Assembly (NCBI RefSeq): GCF_025562715.2
Contig: NZ_JAPFCC010000001.1
Coordinates: 2,498,501-2,562,500 of the forward strand
Direction of reading: 5' to 3'
DNA length: 64,000 bases
Source: Endozoicomonas gorgoniicola
Lineage (GTDB): Bacteria > Pseudomonadota > Gammaproteobacteria > Pseudomonadales > Endozoicomonadaceae
In this document: positions 16,604 through 25,920 of the stretch, in pieces
Layout: each line of letters opens with the position of its first letter
How positions within the stretch are numbered: position 1 is the first letter of the stretch
Program-made: the position numbers and the translations under genes
The notes under the pieces: generated by a model
The model's database searches: none
Told to the model about the DNA's origin: nothing
Seen by the model: the letters and a program-made list of their open reading frames with translations, nothing else

Positions 16604-17441
16604 GGGTGATGCCACGGGTAGAGGCTTTCAGTGAATCAATCAGAAGCTGCACTTCATGACAGCCTGGCATGGATTCCAGCCGGTCAAGGGCTTCAGCGGT
16701 TCGCAGCCCCTGACGGTAAATAATCTTGTAGCTATTACGCAATGTGCGGATCAGTTCGGAGCTATAGCCACGGCGACGCATCCCTTCAAAGTTCATCCCG
16801 TGAGGTTTAGCCGGATTACCACCGACCATAACAAAGGCAGGCACATCTTTAAAAATTGCTGCCTGCGCAGCACTCATGCTGTAGGCACCAATATGACAGA
16901 ACTGATGAACCGTCGTAAAACCGCCGAGAATAACACCATCACCGACTTTTACATGACCCGCCAGTGTCGCATTATTAGCCATGATAATGTTATCGCTCAG
17001 CATACAGTCATGGGCGATATGAACATAAGCCATCAGCAGATTATTGCTACCAATGCGGGTCAGGCTCTGATCCTGAATCGTGCCACGATGAATGGTACAG
17101 CCCTCACGAATAACATTATTGTCACCGATCTCCAGACGCGTCGGCTCACCGGCAAACTTCTTGTCCTGACAGTCCTCACCCACACTGGAAAACTGGAATA
17201 TCTGGTTATTACGGCCAATCTGTGCAGGCCCCTTGATAACAACATTGGAGTGGACAATGGTTCCTTCACCAATTTCTACACCGGGTCCAATCAGGGTCCA
17301 GGGGCCAATTTTTACGCCTGCACCAATTCGGGCAGTCGGATCAACAATAGCCGCAGGATGAATAACGGCGGTAGGGTGTACTGCCAGCTGATCATCGGCA
17401 GTAGCACAACTGGAAAGGTCGCTGGAATGGGAATCAGCCAA
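16599..17441 (-). CDS. lpxA: UDP-N-acetylglucosamine acyltransferase
   Basis: First step of lipid A synthesis: transfer of a 3-hydroxyacyl chain from ACP to UDP-GlcNAc. The left-handed beta-helix hexapeptide repeats run from about residue 20 (VHPTAVIHPAAIVDPTARIGAGVKIGPWTLIG) to residue 190, with the catalytic-His segment AHDCMLSDNIIMANNATLAGHVKVGD and the C-terminal helical domain (GMNFEGMRRRGYSSELIRTLRNSYKIIYRQG). At 280 residues it is about 18 longer than the E. coli enzyme, with the extra at the N-terminus. The apparent start is TTG at 17441, two bases after the fabZ stop, with AAAGGAA upstream; no ATG occurs before the first hexapeptide. Confidence 0.95.
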   Translation of the reverse strand: MADSHSSDLSSCATADDQLAVHPTAVIHPAAIVDPTARIGAGVKIGPWTLIGPGVEIGEGTIVHSNVVIKGPAQIGRNNQIFQFSSVGEDCQDKKFAGEPTRLEIGDNNVIREGCTIHRGTIQDQSLTRIGSNNLLMAYVHIAHDCMLSDNIIMANNATLAGHVKVGDGVILGGFTTVHQFCHIGAYSMSAAQAAIFKDVPAFVMVGGNPAKPHGMNFEGMRRRGYSSELIRTLRNSYKIIYRQGLRTAEALDRLESMPGCHEVQLLIDSLKASTRGITR

Positions 17442-17443
17442 GA

Positions 17444-17884
17444 CTAAAGTTCCTTTCTTGCACAGGTTACATCAGCAGAGCAGACTATCTTACCATCAAC
17501 CGAAGCTGCACAGGAAAATTTCCAGATTTCACGCTTCATGGCTATAAATTCAGCTTTCAGCCTGACCTGATCACCGGGGGTCACTGGCTGGCGAAAGCGC
17601 ACTTTATCGGCACCGGCGAAATAATAAATCTTATGGTCATCGACGTCTTTAGCTCTCATCTGGTGACCGAGTATGCCGGCAGCCTGAGCCATTGACTCGA
17701 TCAGCAACACCCCGGGCATAATCGGATGTTCCGGAAAGTGACCGTTAAACTGAGGCTCATTGACTGAAATGTTCTTGATACACTCAATCACATTCTTTTC
17801 AAGATCTACTTCCAGCACCCGATCGACCAACAGAAATGGGTAGCGATGGGGTAAAATTTTCCTGATTTCCTCGATCGAGATCAT
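17444..17884 (-). CDS. fabZ: 3-hydroxyacyl-[acyl-carrier-protein] dehydratase
   Basis: It dehydrates beta-hydroxyacyl-ACP in fatty-acid elongation. Hot-dog fold of about 146 residues, with PHRYPFLLVDRV near the start, the catalytic His in FNGHFPEHPIMPGVL and the Glu in LLIESMAQAAGIL. The start at the ATG at 17884 gives the family-typical MISIEEIRKILPHRYPF; an upstream TTG would add five residues. It sits between lpxD and lpxA, linking hydroxyacyl-ACP supply with lipid A acylation. Confidence 0.96.
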   Translation of the reverse strand: MISIEEIRKILPHRYPFLLVDRVLEVDLEKNVIECIKNISVNEPQFNGHFPEHPIMPGVLLIESMAQAAGILGHQMRAKDVDDHKIYYFAGADKVRFRQPVTPGDQVRLKAEFIAMKREIWKFSCAASVDGKIVCSADVTCARKEL

Positions 17885-17970
17885 GTAATGTCGACTCAAC
17901 TGTTAAATTGAAAAAGGTCACACAGCAAAGCGCGCGCACAGCAAATAACCAAACAGTCATTTATTTACAC

Positions 17971-17993
17971 AAAAAGGCTGGAAATTCCAGCCT
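17971..17993 (-). terminator. Rho-independent attenuator between lpxD and fabZ
   Basis: Seven-bp stem AGGCTGG / CCAGCCT with a 5-nt loop, followed by five T on the minus strand. It lies in the 151-bp gap and would reduce readthrough from lpxD into fabZ-lpxA-lpxB. Confidence 0.7.
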
Positions 17994-18035
17994 CTCTGTA
18001 AAAAATCACGGTTAATCCGAGTAGTTAAACCGTAG

Positions 18036-19055
18036 CTAGTGTTTTTCAAGCAGCCTGATTCGCCTGGCTATATCGTCCAGCTTGCGAAACCTGACCGCAT
18101 TGCGTCGCCACTCTCCCGCTTCCATCAGCCCCGTACCCGAAGCATAGGCACCGGGCCTGGTCACCGACTTGGTCACCATGGCCATACCGCCAAGGTGTAC
18201 ATTATCCGCAATAGTTATGTGACCAGCCAGACCGGCAGCACCCGCTATGGTACAGTTTTTACCAATGACAGTACTGCCAGAGATGCCAACATTGGCCGCG
18301 ATCGCTGTATTTTCGCCAATCACCACATTGTGGGCTATCTGGATAAGGTTATCCAATCTGGCACCGCTTTTGATAACAGTGTCTCCCAGAGCCCCTCTGT
18401 CAATGCAGGTGCATGAGCCGATCTCGACATCATCACCAATGACCACTCCGCCTATCTGGGCAATTTTGTGCCATTGACCATTGGCATGAGCATTACCAAA
18501 ACCGTCCGCCCCGATCACCGCATTGGCATGAATGATGGTTCGCTGTCCAATAAACACACCATGGCAAACTGTAACATTGCGACCAATATGAGCGTCTTTG
18601 CTGATAACGGAGTCGTGTCCGATCACTGCCCCAGCGTCTATACGAACACCGGCTTCAATCACCGCACAGGCTTCAATCACCACATTTTCGCCAATAGCCG
18701 CCGTTTCATGCACCTGCGCACCTGAACTGACCACTGCGGATTCAGCAATACCGACAGGCTGGCCCTTATCGGTTTCAAACAGGTGCGACGCCTGCGCATA
18801 GCCGAGATACGGATTATCCAGAACCAGCGCATTACCGGCGTATGTTTCTGCCGACGCCGGTGACAGGATGACGGCCGCAGCCCTGCAGGTTTCCAGATAG
18901 CGGGAATACGCTGGATTAGCCAGAAACGCCAGTTCGGACTCACTGGCTTCCTGCAATGTATTGAGACCTGTAACCACTTTGCCGGCATCACCCTTCAAAC
19001 TGGCTCCAAGTCTGTCTGCCAGTTCAGCCAGAGTGTAGGAATAAGACTGCTTCAT
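18036..19055 (-). CDS. lpxD: UDP-3-O-(3-hydroxyacyl)glucosamine N-acyltransferase
   Basis: Third step of lipid A synthesis, adding the N-linked hydroxyacyl chain. The 339-residue protein has the N-terminal uridine-binding domain (YTLAELADRLGASLKGDAGKVVTGLNTLQEAS...LAFLANPAYSRYL), a long left-handed beta-helix from about residue 100 to 310, the GADGFGNA and catalytic IAHNVVIGENTAIAANVGISGST blocks, and a C-terminal helix. Length and motifs match the family. It is four bases downstream of skp. Confidence 0.97.
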   Translation of the reverse strand: MKQSYSYTLAELADRLGASLKGDAGKVVTGLNTLQEASESELAFLANPAYSRYLETCRAAAVILSPASAETYAGNALVLDNPYLGYAQASHLFETDKGQPVGIAESAVVSSGAQVHETAAIGENVVIEACAVIEAGVRIDAGAVIGHDSVISKDAHIGRNVTVCHGVFIGQRTIIHANAVIGADGFGNAHANGQWHKIAQIGGVVIGDDVEIGSCTCIDRGALGDTVIKSGARLDNLIQIAHNVVIGENTAIAANVGISGSTVIGKNCTIAGAAGLAGHITIADNVHLGGMAMVTKSVTRPGAYASGTGLMEAGEWRRNAVRFRKLDDIARRIRLLEKH

Positions 19056-19059
19056 CGAA

Positions 19060-19569
19060 TTACTTCATCTTGTTCAGACGTTCAATGACCTGACGGGTAA
19101 TGTCGTAATCGGGTTTAACATAACGAACAGCGCCACGCTCAATAACCATGTCGTATTTCTGTTCTTTGGAGACTTCTTCAATAGCCTTTTCCAGCTTCGG
19201 ACGCAGCTGGCTCAATTCCTGCTGGTCTGCCTGGTTTTTGTCCATACGCAGCTGACGGTCCTGCATCTGCAGATCTTCATACTTACGACGCATTTCAAGC
19301 TGTTTAGCCTCAACCTGGGTCTGGGACAGGGTCGGGGCGTTTCTCTCAAGGTCAGCTTCCATTTTCTGCAATTCTTCCTGCAGAGACTGAATCAGCTTGA
19401 TACGAGGCGCAAACTTCTTTTCAGACTCTTTCGAGTAACGCTTGGAAGCATCAGATTCCAGCACCGCCATCTCTGAATCAATAACCGCAATTTTCATGTC
19501 CGCAGCTTGAACTGCGGGTACCAGCATGACCAGAGCCAATAGTGCCAATCCAATCTGTTTCAAACTCAT
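19060..19569 (-). CDS. skp: Periplasmic OMP chaperone Skp/OmpH
   Basis: A 169-residue periplasmic chaperone that holds unfolded outer-membrane proteins on their way to BamA. The ATG at 19569 gives a clean signal peptide ending PAVQA-AD, followed by MKIAVIDSEMAVLESDASKRY and a long Lys/Glu/Gln-rich coiled coil (about residues 60-140) forming the tentacles of the jellyfish-like trimer. A longer reading to 19695 exists but places the signal peptide in the middle. The ribosome binding site AGGAG lies unusually close to this ATG (one base), so the exact start is slightly uncertain. It lies directly between bamA and lpxD. Confidence 0.92.
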   Translation of the reverse strand: MSLKQIGLALLALVMLVPAVQAADMKIAVIDSEMAVLESDASKRYSKESEKKFAPRIKLIQSLQEELQKMEADLERNAPTLSQTQVEAKQLEMRRKYEDLQMQDRQLRMDKNQADQQELSQLRPKLEKAIEEVSKEQKYDMVIERGAVRYVKPDYDITRQVIERLNKMK

Positions 19570-19855
19570 TCTCCTGATAATTCCTGAAACAATATACATG
19601 CTTATGCCTGACCAATGCTCAGGTATTCCCTGAGGCGACCAATACCCTGATGCCTGAAAACGGTTTAAGGTAAGCTCCATTAAGGCTCTGAGCATAAGCA
19701 GAATTAAGACAAACGGTTATTATAATGAAAAGACGCTAGAACGCATCAATTTATCAACCGTATATTTGCAACTCATTGAAAAATTATAAAAAACTGTCTC
19801 AGGACAAAAAACTTCACACCCAGCAGCATGGCAGAATCATAGCCCAGAAACGAAC

Positions 19856-19876
19856 CAGGGGCTATTTTAGCCCCTG
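19856..19876. repeat. Perfect 9-bp palindrome between bamA and skp
   Basis: CAGGGGCTA and its complement with a 3-nt loop. No T-run on the minus strand. It may be a weak attenuator or mRNA-stabilising hairpin between bamA and skp. A TATAAT-type -10 (19719-19724, minus) lies nearby and could give skp its own promoter. Confidence 0.5.
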
Positions 19877-19913
19877 AATTTCCGCAATTTATAGCCAATA
19901 GAATGAATAGCGA

Positions 19914-22247
19914 TTAGAACGGTGCACCAAGAGAGAACTGGAACACCTGCTTTTCATCTTTACCCTTCGGATTGAGCGCCTTGGCCAGACTGAATGTCAA
20001 CGGCCCCAACGGGGTTATCCAGGTAAGACCGACACCGGCACTGTAGCGTAGCTGATCGAAAGAGGGCTTGTAGCAGTCCACGATATCCGGATTTGCCTTG
20101 CCGTCAGAGGTACCACAACTACTGTTGTAAACATTACCAAAGTCGAGAAACAGGCTGGTTCTAAGTGAACGCTGATCTTTTACGAATGGCAGTGGGAACA
20201 GAATCTCTGCAGTACCCTCAAAAATGAAGTCACCACCGATAGAGTTAAAGCTGTTACCCTTGTACTCCTTAGCCTTTGGTCCAAGTGTATTGTCCTTGTA
20301 ACCCCGGACAGAACCAAACCCTCCGCCGTAATAGTGCTCGAAGAATGGAATAGTATTCGTCTTGCCGTAACCACCAATATAACCGAGACGACCCGCAAAG
20401 CGTGCAGTCAGGCTCTTGGTGAGAGGCTGGAAGTACTGCGCACGGTAATTCAGCTTATAAAAAGTGACGGACGAGCCGGGAACCGTTACCTGTAAAGAAG
20501 CGCTCTGCGAGTAGCCTCTTGTTGGCAGCAAGCCCCGGTTAAGCTCAGATTCAGACCAGCCCAGTGAGGCTTTCACATTGGTAAACTGCTTACCTTCATT
20601 TTTGATGTATTCACGAATATATTTGGGTGTATCTTTACCGGTTGTAATCTTGGTGCCTTCTACGCCCGCACTGAAGTTGATCGACTCTGTCTCAGAAATC
20701 GGATAACCGAATCGCACATCACCACCCCAGGTGTCTGCGGCATAGCTGGAAATATCCGAATCCTTATAATCGTATTTGCGGTAGTTCAAACCAAAGCCAC
20801 GGCTGACACCATCCACAGTGTAATAAGGATCGGTAAAGCTGAAGTTATAAAGCTGACTCACATCACTCTTGTTCAGACCGATCGACACGTTATTACCAGT
20901 CCCCAGGAAGTTACTTTGACTGATAGAACCACCCAACAACAGACCATCGGACTGAGAGTAACCCACACTGGCAGTAATACTGCCTGAGGGCTGCTCTTCA
21001 ACGGTATAGTTCACATCAATCTGGTCGCTGCTTCCCGGCACCGGTGGGGTTTCTACATCTACCTGACGGAAAAAGCCCAGACGCTCCAGTCGTACTTTGG
21101 ACTGCTCAATATTTTCAGTATTGGCAGACGCACCTTCCATCTGACGCATCTCGCGGCGCAGTACTTCATCTTCAGTTTTGGTATTACCGGAGAAGTTAAT
21201 TCGACGAACATAAGCACGACGACCGGGGTCAACAAAGAATGTCAGGTCTACCGTTTTGTTTTCATGGTTCGGTGTTGGAATACCCGACACATTGGCAAAC
21301 GTATAACCTTCGTTACCCAGCCGGCGACTGAGGATTTCTTCCGTAGTGGTAATGATGCGACGGGAGAACGTCTGCTCTGGCTTGGCCAGTACCAGATTAC
21401 GCGCTTCTTCTTCATCAATGATCAGGTCGCCGGACAGGTTGACTTCATTGATTGTGTACTTTTCACCCTCGTCAATGTTAACGGTAATAAATACACTTTG
21501 CTTGTCAGGGCTGATAGAAACCTGTGTAGACCGGATATTGAAGTTGATATAGCCGCGATCCAGATAGTATGAACGCAGGCGTTCCAGGTCACCGGAGAGT
21601 TTCTCCCGGGAATACTTGTCACTGGAACCAAAGAAAGAAAACATACCAGTCTCTTTCAGTTCAAACAGATCCTGCACTTCCTCCTGAGGGAACACCGTGT
21701 TACCAACGACATTAATATGCCGGATGGTAGCAACCTTTCCTTCCTTGACGTTAATCGTCAACTTCACACGATTGCGGGGCAAAGCCTCAACATCGGCGGA
21801 AATTCTGGCCCCGTAGCGCCCCTGCGAAACGTACTGTCGCTCCAGCTCAAGACGAATGGCTTCCAGCGTGGCCTGCTGGAAAATCTCACCCTCAGACAGA
21901 CCCGAGGAACTCAACCCCTTCATCAGGTCCTCGGTTTTGATCGCCTTATTCCCTTCAATCTTGATTTGACTGATGGAAGGTCGCTCAACCACAGAGACAA
22001 CCAGAACATCACCATCGCGCCCCATCTGGATATCATTGAAATACCCCGTTCGGAACAGTGACCTGGCCGCTTCGGCAACCTGTGGGGACTCTACATCGTC
22101 TCCCACTTCAATAGGCAGTGAATTAAAAACCGTACCTGCTGACACCCTTTGCAGGCCATCGATTCGAATATCAGACACAACAAATGCGTTGGCGCCTGAC
22201 GCGTAGGCCATCGAGCCAATCAGCAAAGACAACAATGATCGCTTCAT
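19914..22247 (-). CDS. bamA: Outer membrane protein assembly factor BamA
   Basis: Core of the BAM machine that folds beta-barrels into the outer membrane. About 777 residues from the ATG at 22247: signal peptide ending SGANA-FVV, five POTRA domains (first FVVSDIRIDGLQRVSAGTVF; fifth ending at about residue 400), then the 16-strand barrel with the conserved lid-loop motif GSVRGYKDNTLGP and a C-terminal strand ending in Phe (QVFQFSLGAPF), the outer-membrane insertion signal. A longer in-frame reading upstream lacks a signal peptide start. It sits between rseP and skp as in relatives. Confidence 0.97.
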   Translation of the reverse strand: MKRSLLSLLIGSMAYASGANAFVVSDIRIDGLQRVSAGTVFNSLPIEVGDDVESPQVAEAARSLFRTGYFNDIQMGRDGDVLVVSVVERPSISQIKIEGNKAIKTEDLMKGLSSSGLSEGEIFQQATLEAIRLELERQYVSQGRYGARISADVEALPRNRVKLTINVKEGKVATIRHINVVGNTVFPQEEVQDLFELKETGMFSFFGSSDKYSREKLSGDLERLRSYYLDRGYINFNIRSTQVSISPDKQSVFITVNIDEGEKYTINEVNLSGDLIIDEEEARNLVLAKPEQTFSRRIITTTEEILSRRLGNEGYTFANVSGIPTPNHENKTVDLTFFVDPGRRAYVRRINFSGNTKTEDEVLRREMRQMEGASANTENIEQSKVRLERLGFFRQVDVETPPVPGSSDQIDVNYTVEEQPSGSITASVGYSQSDGLLLGGSISQSNFLGTGNNVSIGLNKSDVSQLYNFSFTDPYYTVDGVSRGFGLNYRKYDYKDSDISSYAADTWGGDVRFGYPISETESINFSAGVEGTKITTGKDTPKYIREYIKNEGKQFTNVKASLGWSESELNRGLLPTRGYSQSASLQVTVPGSSVTFYKLNYRAQYFQPLTKSLTARFAGRLGYIGGYGKTNTIPFFEHYYGGGFGSVRGYKDNTLGPKAKEYKGNSFNSIGGDFIFEGTAEILFPLPFVKDQRSLRTSLFLDFGNVYNSSCGTSDGKANPDIVDCYKPSFDQLRYSAGVGLTWITPLGPLTFSLAKALNPKGKDEKQVFQFSLGAPF

Positions 22248-22382
22248 GGAATCCGTTCTTTGTCCGTGTTCGTTTTTACCATAAAAGTCACTTTCCAATT
22301 CGAGAAGCGATGAAAACATGACTTTCTTCGCTCATGGCTATTAACCAATGATCAGGTGTTATCAAATAGCACCCGATCTGCA

Positions 22383-23768
22383 TCAAAACAGCCGGCTCAG
22401 ATCGTTATACAGAGCCAGCATCATAATGCCGACTACAAAGGTTACACCAATTTTCAGACCGAGCATCTGTACTCGCTCCGAAACCGGTTTACCCCGAACC
22501 AGCTCAACCAGATAAAACAACAGGTGTCCACCATCAAGCACCGGAATAGGCAACAGGTTCAGGACACCCAGGCTGACACTCAACATCGACAGGAAATAGA
22601 GAAAGTTTTCCAGTCCGGATTGCAGCGATGCGCCAGCAACTTTAGCAATGGTTATCGGACCACTCAAGTTTTTAACCGAAACCAGCCCCACGACCATTTT
22701 CCACAACGACTCGACCGTCATACTGGTCAGCGTCCATGTACTGTCCAAAGCCCTGGGTAGAGCAGCAACAGGATTGTACTGAAGTTTGCGCACCATCTCA
22801 TCCGGCCAGCCTACCTGCTGAACACCTGCCCCAATATAACCAGACGGCTTACCATCCAGCTCTCTGACACCCGGCGTCAGCGCCAGTTCAAGAGTCTGAC
22901 CGTCACGTTCCAGCTCAACCTGAAGTTCCTTACCCGGATTGGCCCTGATCATATGAACCCAGCTCAACCAGTCCTGAACCGGTTGCCCATTTGTGGCAAC
23001 AATACGGTCTCCCGTTTCCAGCCCGGCAGCCTGAGCAGCTCCATCCGGTGTCAGCTCTCCCAGCACGGTAGGAACAAGCGGTGTGTAGGGCTCTATGCCT
23101 AACTCCCTGAGCGGATCAGCAATGCCTTCACCACTGTCATCGACAAGCCAGTTGGAGATGGCAACGTTTTTTTCCCGAACAGCGGCGGATGACAGCTGTC
23201 CCGGCGTGCCTGCCCGTGTACCAACAGACAGGTCGCGAGTATCACCAATAGACGATAGCAACTCCATATTAATCTGTTGCCAGCCAGGGGTTTCCTCACC
23301 ATCAATACTAACAATTTCATCCCCCGGAACAACACCAGCAACCGCCGCCGGGCTGTCTGGCAACACATTGCCAACCTGGGGAACAATGGTACGAATACCA
23401 GCCATATACATCAGCCAGAGAGCGGCAACAGCCAGAATAAAATTGGCAATCGGCCCGGCCGCCACAATAGCGATGCGTGACAGTACCGGCTTGGCATTAA
23501 AAGACTCATGTCGCTCATGCTCTGCAACCGGCCCTTCCCGCTCATCCAGCATTTTGACGTAGCCGCCCAAAGGTATCAGAGCAATCACATATTCAGTACC
23601 CAGCTTATCAGTCCAGGTCCAGAGGGGTTTACCAAAACCCACCGAAAAGCGCAGCACCCTGACACCGCACTTACGTGCCACCCAAAAGTGGCCAAACTCA
23701 TGAACGCTGACCAGTATACCCAGCGTAATGACAAAAGCAGCCAGCGTTTGTAAAGACCCAAAAATCAT
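22383..23768 (-). CDS. rseP: RIP metalloprotease RseP
   Basis: Inner-membrane site-2 protease that releases sigma-E by cutting RseA within the membrane after DegS. The zinc motif HEFGH is at residues 23-27 in the first membrane helix. Two PDZ domains lie in the periplasm (centred near residues 140 and 240), and the third zinc ligand is in LPIPVLDGGHLLFY. It has 461 residues and four predicted membrane helices, as in the family. It is directly upstream of bamA, tying envelope-stress signalling to barrel assembly. Confidence 0.97.
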   Translation of the reverse strand: MIFGSLQTLAAFVITLGILVSVHEFGHFWVARKCGVRVLRFSVGFGKPLWTWTDKLGTEYVIALIPLGGYVKMLDEREGPVAEHERHESFNAKPVLSRIAIVAAGPIANFILAVAALWLMYMAGIRTIVPQVGNVLPDSPAAVAGVVPGDEIVSIDGEETPGWQQINMELLSSIGDTRDLSVGTRAGTPGQLSSAAVREKNVAISNWLVDDSGEGIADPLRELGIEPYTPLVPTVLGELTPDGAAQAAGLETGDRIVATNGQPVQDWLSWVHMIRANPGKELQVELERDGQTLELALTPGVRELDGKPSGYIGAGVQQVGWPDEMVRKLQYNPVAALPRALDSTWTLTSMTVESLWKMVVGLVSVKNLSGPITIAKVAGASLQSGLENFLYFLSMLSVSLGVLNLLPIPVLDGGHLLFYLVELVRGKPVSERVQMLGLKIGVTFVVGIMMLALYNDLSRLF

Positions 23769-23830
23769 AGATCGCTTATTGCCTCCCGGCTGCTTCCTGC
23801 AAATTCATAGTAATCATCATTATCATTATT

Positions 23831-23849
23831 CCAGCCTTCAGAAGGCTGG
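23831..23849. repeat. Palindrome between dxr and rseP
   Basis: CCAGCCTT and its complement with a 3-nt loop. The core resembles the hairpin between lpxD and fabZ (shared ATTCCAGCCT). It lies just after dxr, with no T-run. It may be a small interspersed palindromic repeat or a weak terminator. Confidence 0.45.
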
Positions 23850-23874
23850 ACGCTATTCTCACCGTTTCAAATAA

Positions 23875-25116
23875 TCAGGCACTTTCCTGCCAGTGGACAA
23901 TATGCTTTTGAGCCAGTTTACGAGCCTGACGGTCAGCATCCAGAACCTGTTCAATATCACCGGCATTATGTACCTGCAATGCCTGCAGTGTTGCATCAAT
24001 CACTTCCGGAATGCGGTCAAATCGCAGATTCATACCCAGAAACGCATCCACCGCCTCCTCATTGGCAGCATTTAGCATAGCTGCTGCGGTACCACCAGCA
24101 GAAGCCGCCTCCTGCGCCAGCTTCAGACAACGAAAACGCTGCATACAGGGATCGTAGAAATCGAGACGCCCAACATCTGCCAGAGAGAGCGGCCTGACCC
24201 CGGAAGCAATACGGTCAGGCCAGGCCAGAGCATGGGCAATCGGCGTACGCATATCCGGATTTCCCATCTGCGCCAGCATGGAACCGTCTTTGTAATCCAC
24301 CAGAGAGTGGATAATACTCTGCGGATGAATCACAACATCCACCTGGTCTGGCGTCGCACCAAACAGCCAACAGGCCTCAATGTACTCCAGCCCCTTGTTC
24401 ATCATGGTGGCGGAATCTACAGAAATCTTTCGACCCATGCTCCAGTTCGGATGAGCACAGGCCTGCTCAGGCGTAATACCAGCAAAGGTATCCAGCGGGG
24501 TATCCCTGAACGGACCACCGGAAGCGGTTAACAGGATACGCTCTACACCGACCTGCTCCAGACCATCCTGATAATTGCGCGGCATGCACTGGAAGATAGC
24601 ATTATGTTCGCTGTCAATGGGAAGCAGGATTGCTCCTGACTCCCTGACCGAATCCATAAACAGCGCACCCGTCATCACCAGCGCCTCTTTGTTTGCCAGC
24701 AACACTTTTTTACCGGCCTTGACAGCGGCAAGAGTAGGCAGCAATCCCGCAGCCCCGACAATAGCCGCCATGACCACATCAACAGCACTGTCTGCCGCCA
24801 CCTGAGCAACAGACAACGATCCGGACAGCACCTCAGTCGCCAGCTGTTCCTGCTTAACCAGCTTTCGCAGCTCTTCAGCCGCCTGCGGATCAGCCATAAC
24901 GGCATATTCCGGTAAAAACTGACGAACCTGATCAAGCATGACCCGGTAGTTTCTGCCCGCGGCCAGCGAACGTACCCGATAACGGTCAGCGTTGCGGGCA
25001 ATTACATCCAGCGTACTTTTACCAATCGACCCCGTCGATCCCAGTACACAGATCTGCTGAATATCTTCACCGAACATCAAGTCCGGCCGCCTGGAATTAC
25101 CATGTCCCGTAACCAT
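23875..25116 (-). CDS. dxr: 1-deoxy-D-xylulose-5-phosphate reductoisomerase
   Basis: Second enzyme of the MEP isoprenoid pathway, supplying precursors for undecaprenyl-PP made by the neighbouring uppS. The NADPH-binding LGSTGSIGKSTLDVI lies near residue 25; the metal and substrate motifs are LLPIDSEHNAIFQ, SGGPFRDTPL, KISVDSATMMNKGLE and HPQSIIHSLVDYKDGS. The ATG at 25116 is favoured because GGAGG, embedded in the last codons of cdsA, lies seven bases upstream. This gives a 13-residue N-terminal extension over the E. coli enzyme; an alternative ATG at 25077 has a weaker site. Confidence 0.96.
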   Translation of the reverse strand: MVTGHGNSRRPDLMFGEDIQQICVLGSTGSIGKSTLDVIARNADRYRVRSLAAGRNYRVMLDQVRQFLPEYAVMADPQAAEELRKLVKQEQLATEVLSGSLSVAQVAADSAVDVVMAAIVGAAGLLPTLAAVKAGKKVLLANKEALVMTGALFMDSVRESGAILLPIDSEHNAIFQCMPRNYQDGLEQVGVERILLTASGGPFRDTPLDTFAGITPEQACAHPNWSMGRKISVDSATMMNKGLEYIEACWLFGATPDQVDVVIHPQSIIHSLVDYKDGSMLAQMGNPDMRTPIAHALAWPDRIASGVRPLSLADVGRLDFYDPCMQRFRCLKLAQEAASAGGTAAAMLNAANEEAVDAFLGMNLRFDRIPEVIDATLQALQVHNAGDIEQVLDADRQARKLAQKHIVHWQESA

Positions 25117-25119
25117 TTC

Positions 25120-25920
25120 TTAACCTCCACTACTCAGCAGCGCAAGCGTAAAAACAGGCACTGCAGCAGTCAGACTGTCAATACGGTCAAGAATGCCACC
25201 ATGCCCCGGCAACAGGTTGCTACTGTCTTTTATGCCCCGCTCCCGCTTGAGCAGACTTTCAAACAGATCACCCAGAACCGAAACAATACCGACCACAACG
25301 GTCAGAAGCAGCAACCCCATTCCTCTGGCAAAAGTAAACTCAAAGTACAACCCGACACAGGCAGCCACCAGCAACGCCAGCAGCAATCCGCCCACCAGGC
25401 CTTCCAGTGTCTTCTTGGGACTGACATTGACTGCCAGCTTGTGCTTTCCCAGCGCACGACCGGCAAAATAAGCACCCACATCAGCAGCCCAGACCAGGAA
25501 GAAGACAAACAGTATCGCCATACCATCATGATCATAATGCTTAAGCTGAACCAGGGCATACCAGGCCGGCACAAGGGTCAAAACGCCCATAAACAGACGC
25601 AGAACTTTACTTTGACAGCACCGCGCCGTCTCCGGATAACCTTTAACCAGCACCAGGGCAACTACCCACCAGGCTGCACCGGCACCCAGCACCAGCCAAT
25701 GCGGCAAAGGAGACACCAGCCAGCAGATTAACCCGGTCAGCAGGGAAAACAACACCCGTTGAACCGACTGTTCAAACCCGGCAAGATTAGCCCATTCCCA
25801 GGCAGCCAGCATGATAACAAGTGCTGTCAGAACAGAAAAAACTGCAGGGGAAAGAAAGATAACACCGGCAAGGGCCAGAGGAGCCAGTACCAGCGCAGTC
25901 AGAATTCTTTGTTTTAACAC
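25120..25920 (-). CDS. cdsA: Phosphatidate cytidylyltransferase
   Basis: It makes CDP-diacylglycerol from phosphatidate and CTP for all phospholipids. The 266-residue polytopic inner-membrane protein has about eight hydrophobic segments and ends with the family signature KDSSNLLPGHGGILDRIDSL, preceded by SVLGDLFESLLKR, which carries the metal-binding Asp. The start overlaps the uppS stop by 7 bp and the stop is three bases before dxr, so uppS-cdsA-dxr are tightly coupled. Confidence 0.97.
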   Translation of the reverse strand: MLKQRILTALVLAPLALAGVIFLSPAVFSVLTALVIMLAAWEWANLAGFEQSVQRVLFSLLTGLICWLVSPLPHWLVLGAGAAWWVVALVLVKGYPETARCCQSKVLRLFMGVLTLVPAWYALVQLKHYDHDGMAILFVFFLVWAADVGAYFAGRALGKHKLAVNVSPKKTLEGLVGGLLLALLVAACVGLYFEFTFARGMGLLLLTVVVGIVSVLGDLFESLLKRERGIKDSSNLLPGHGGILDRIDSLTAAVPVFTLALLSSGG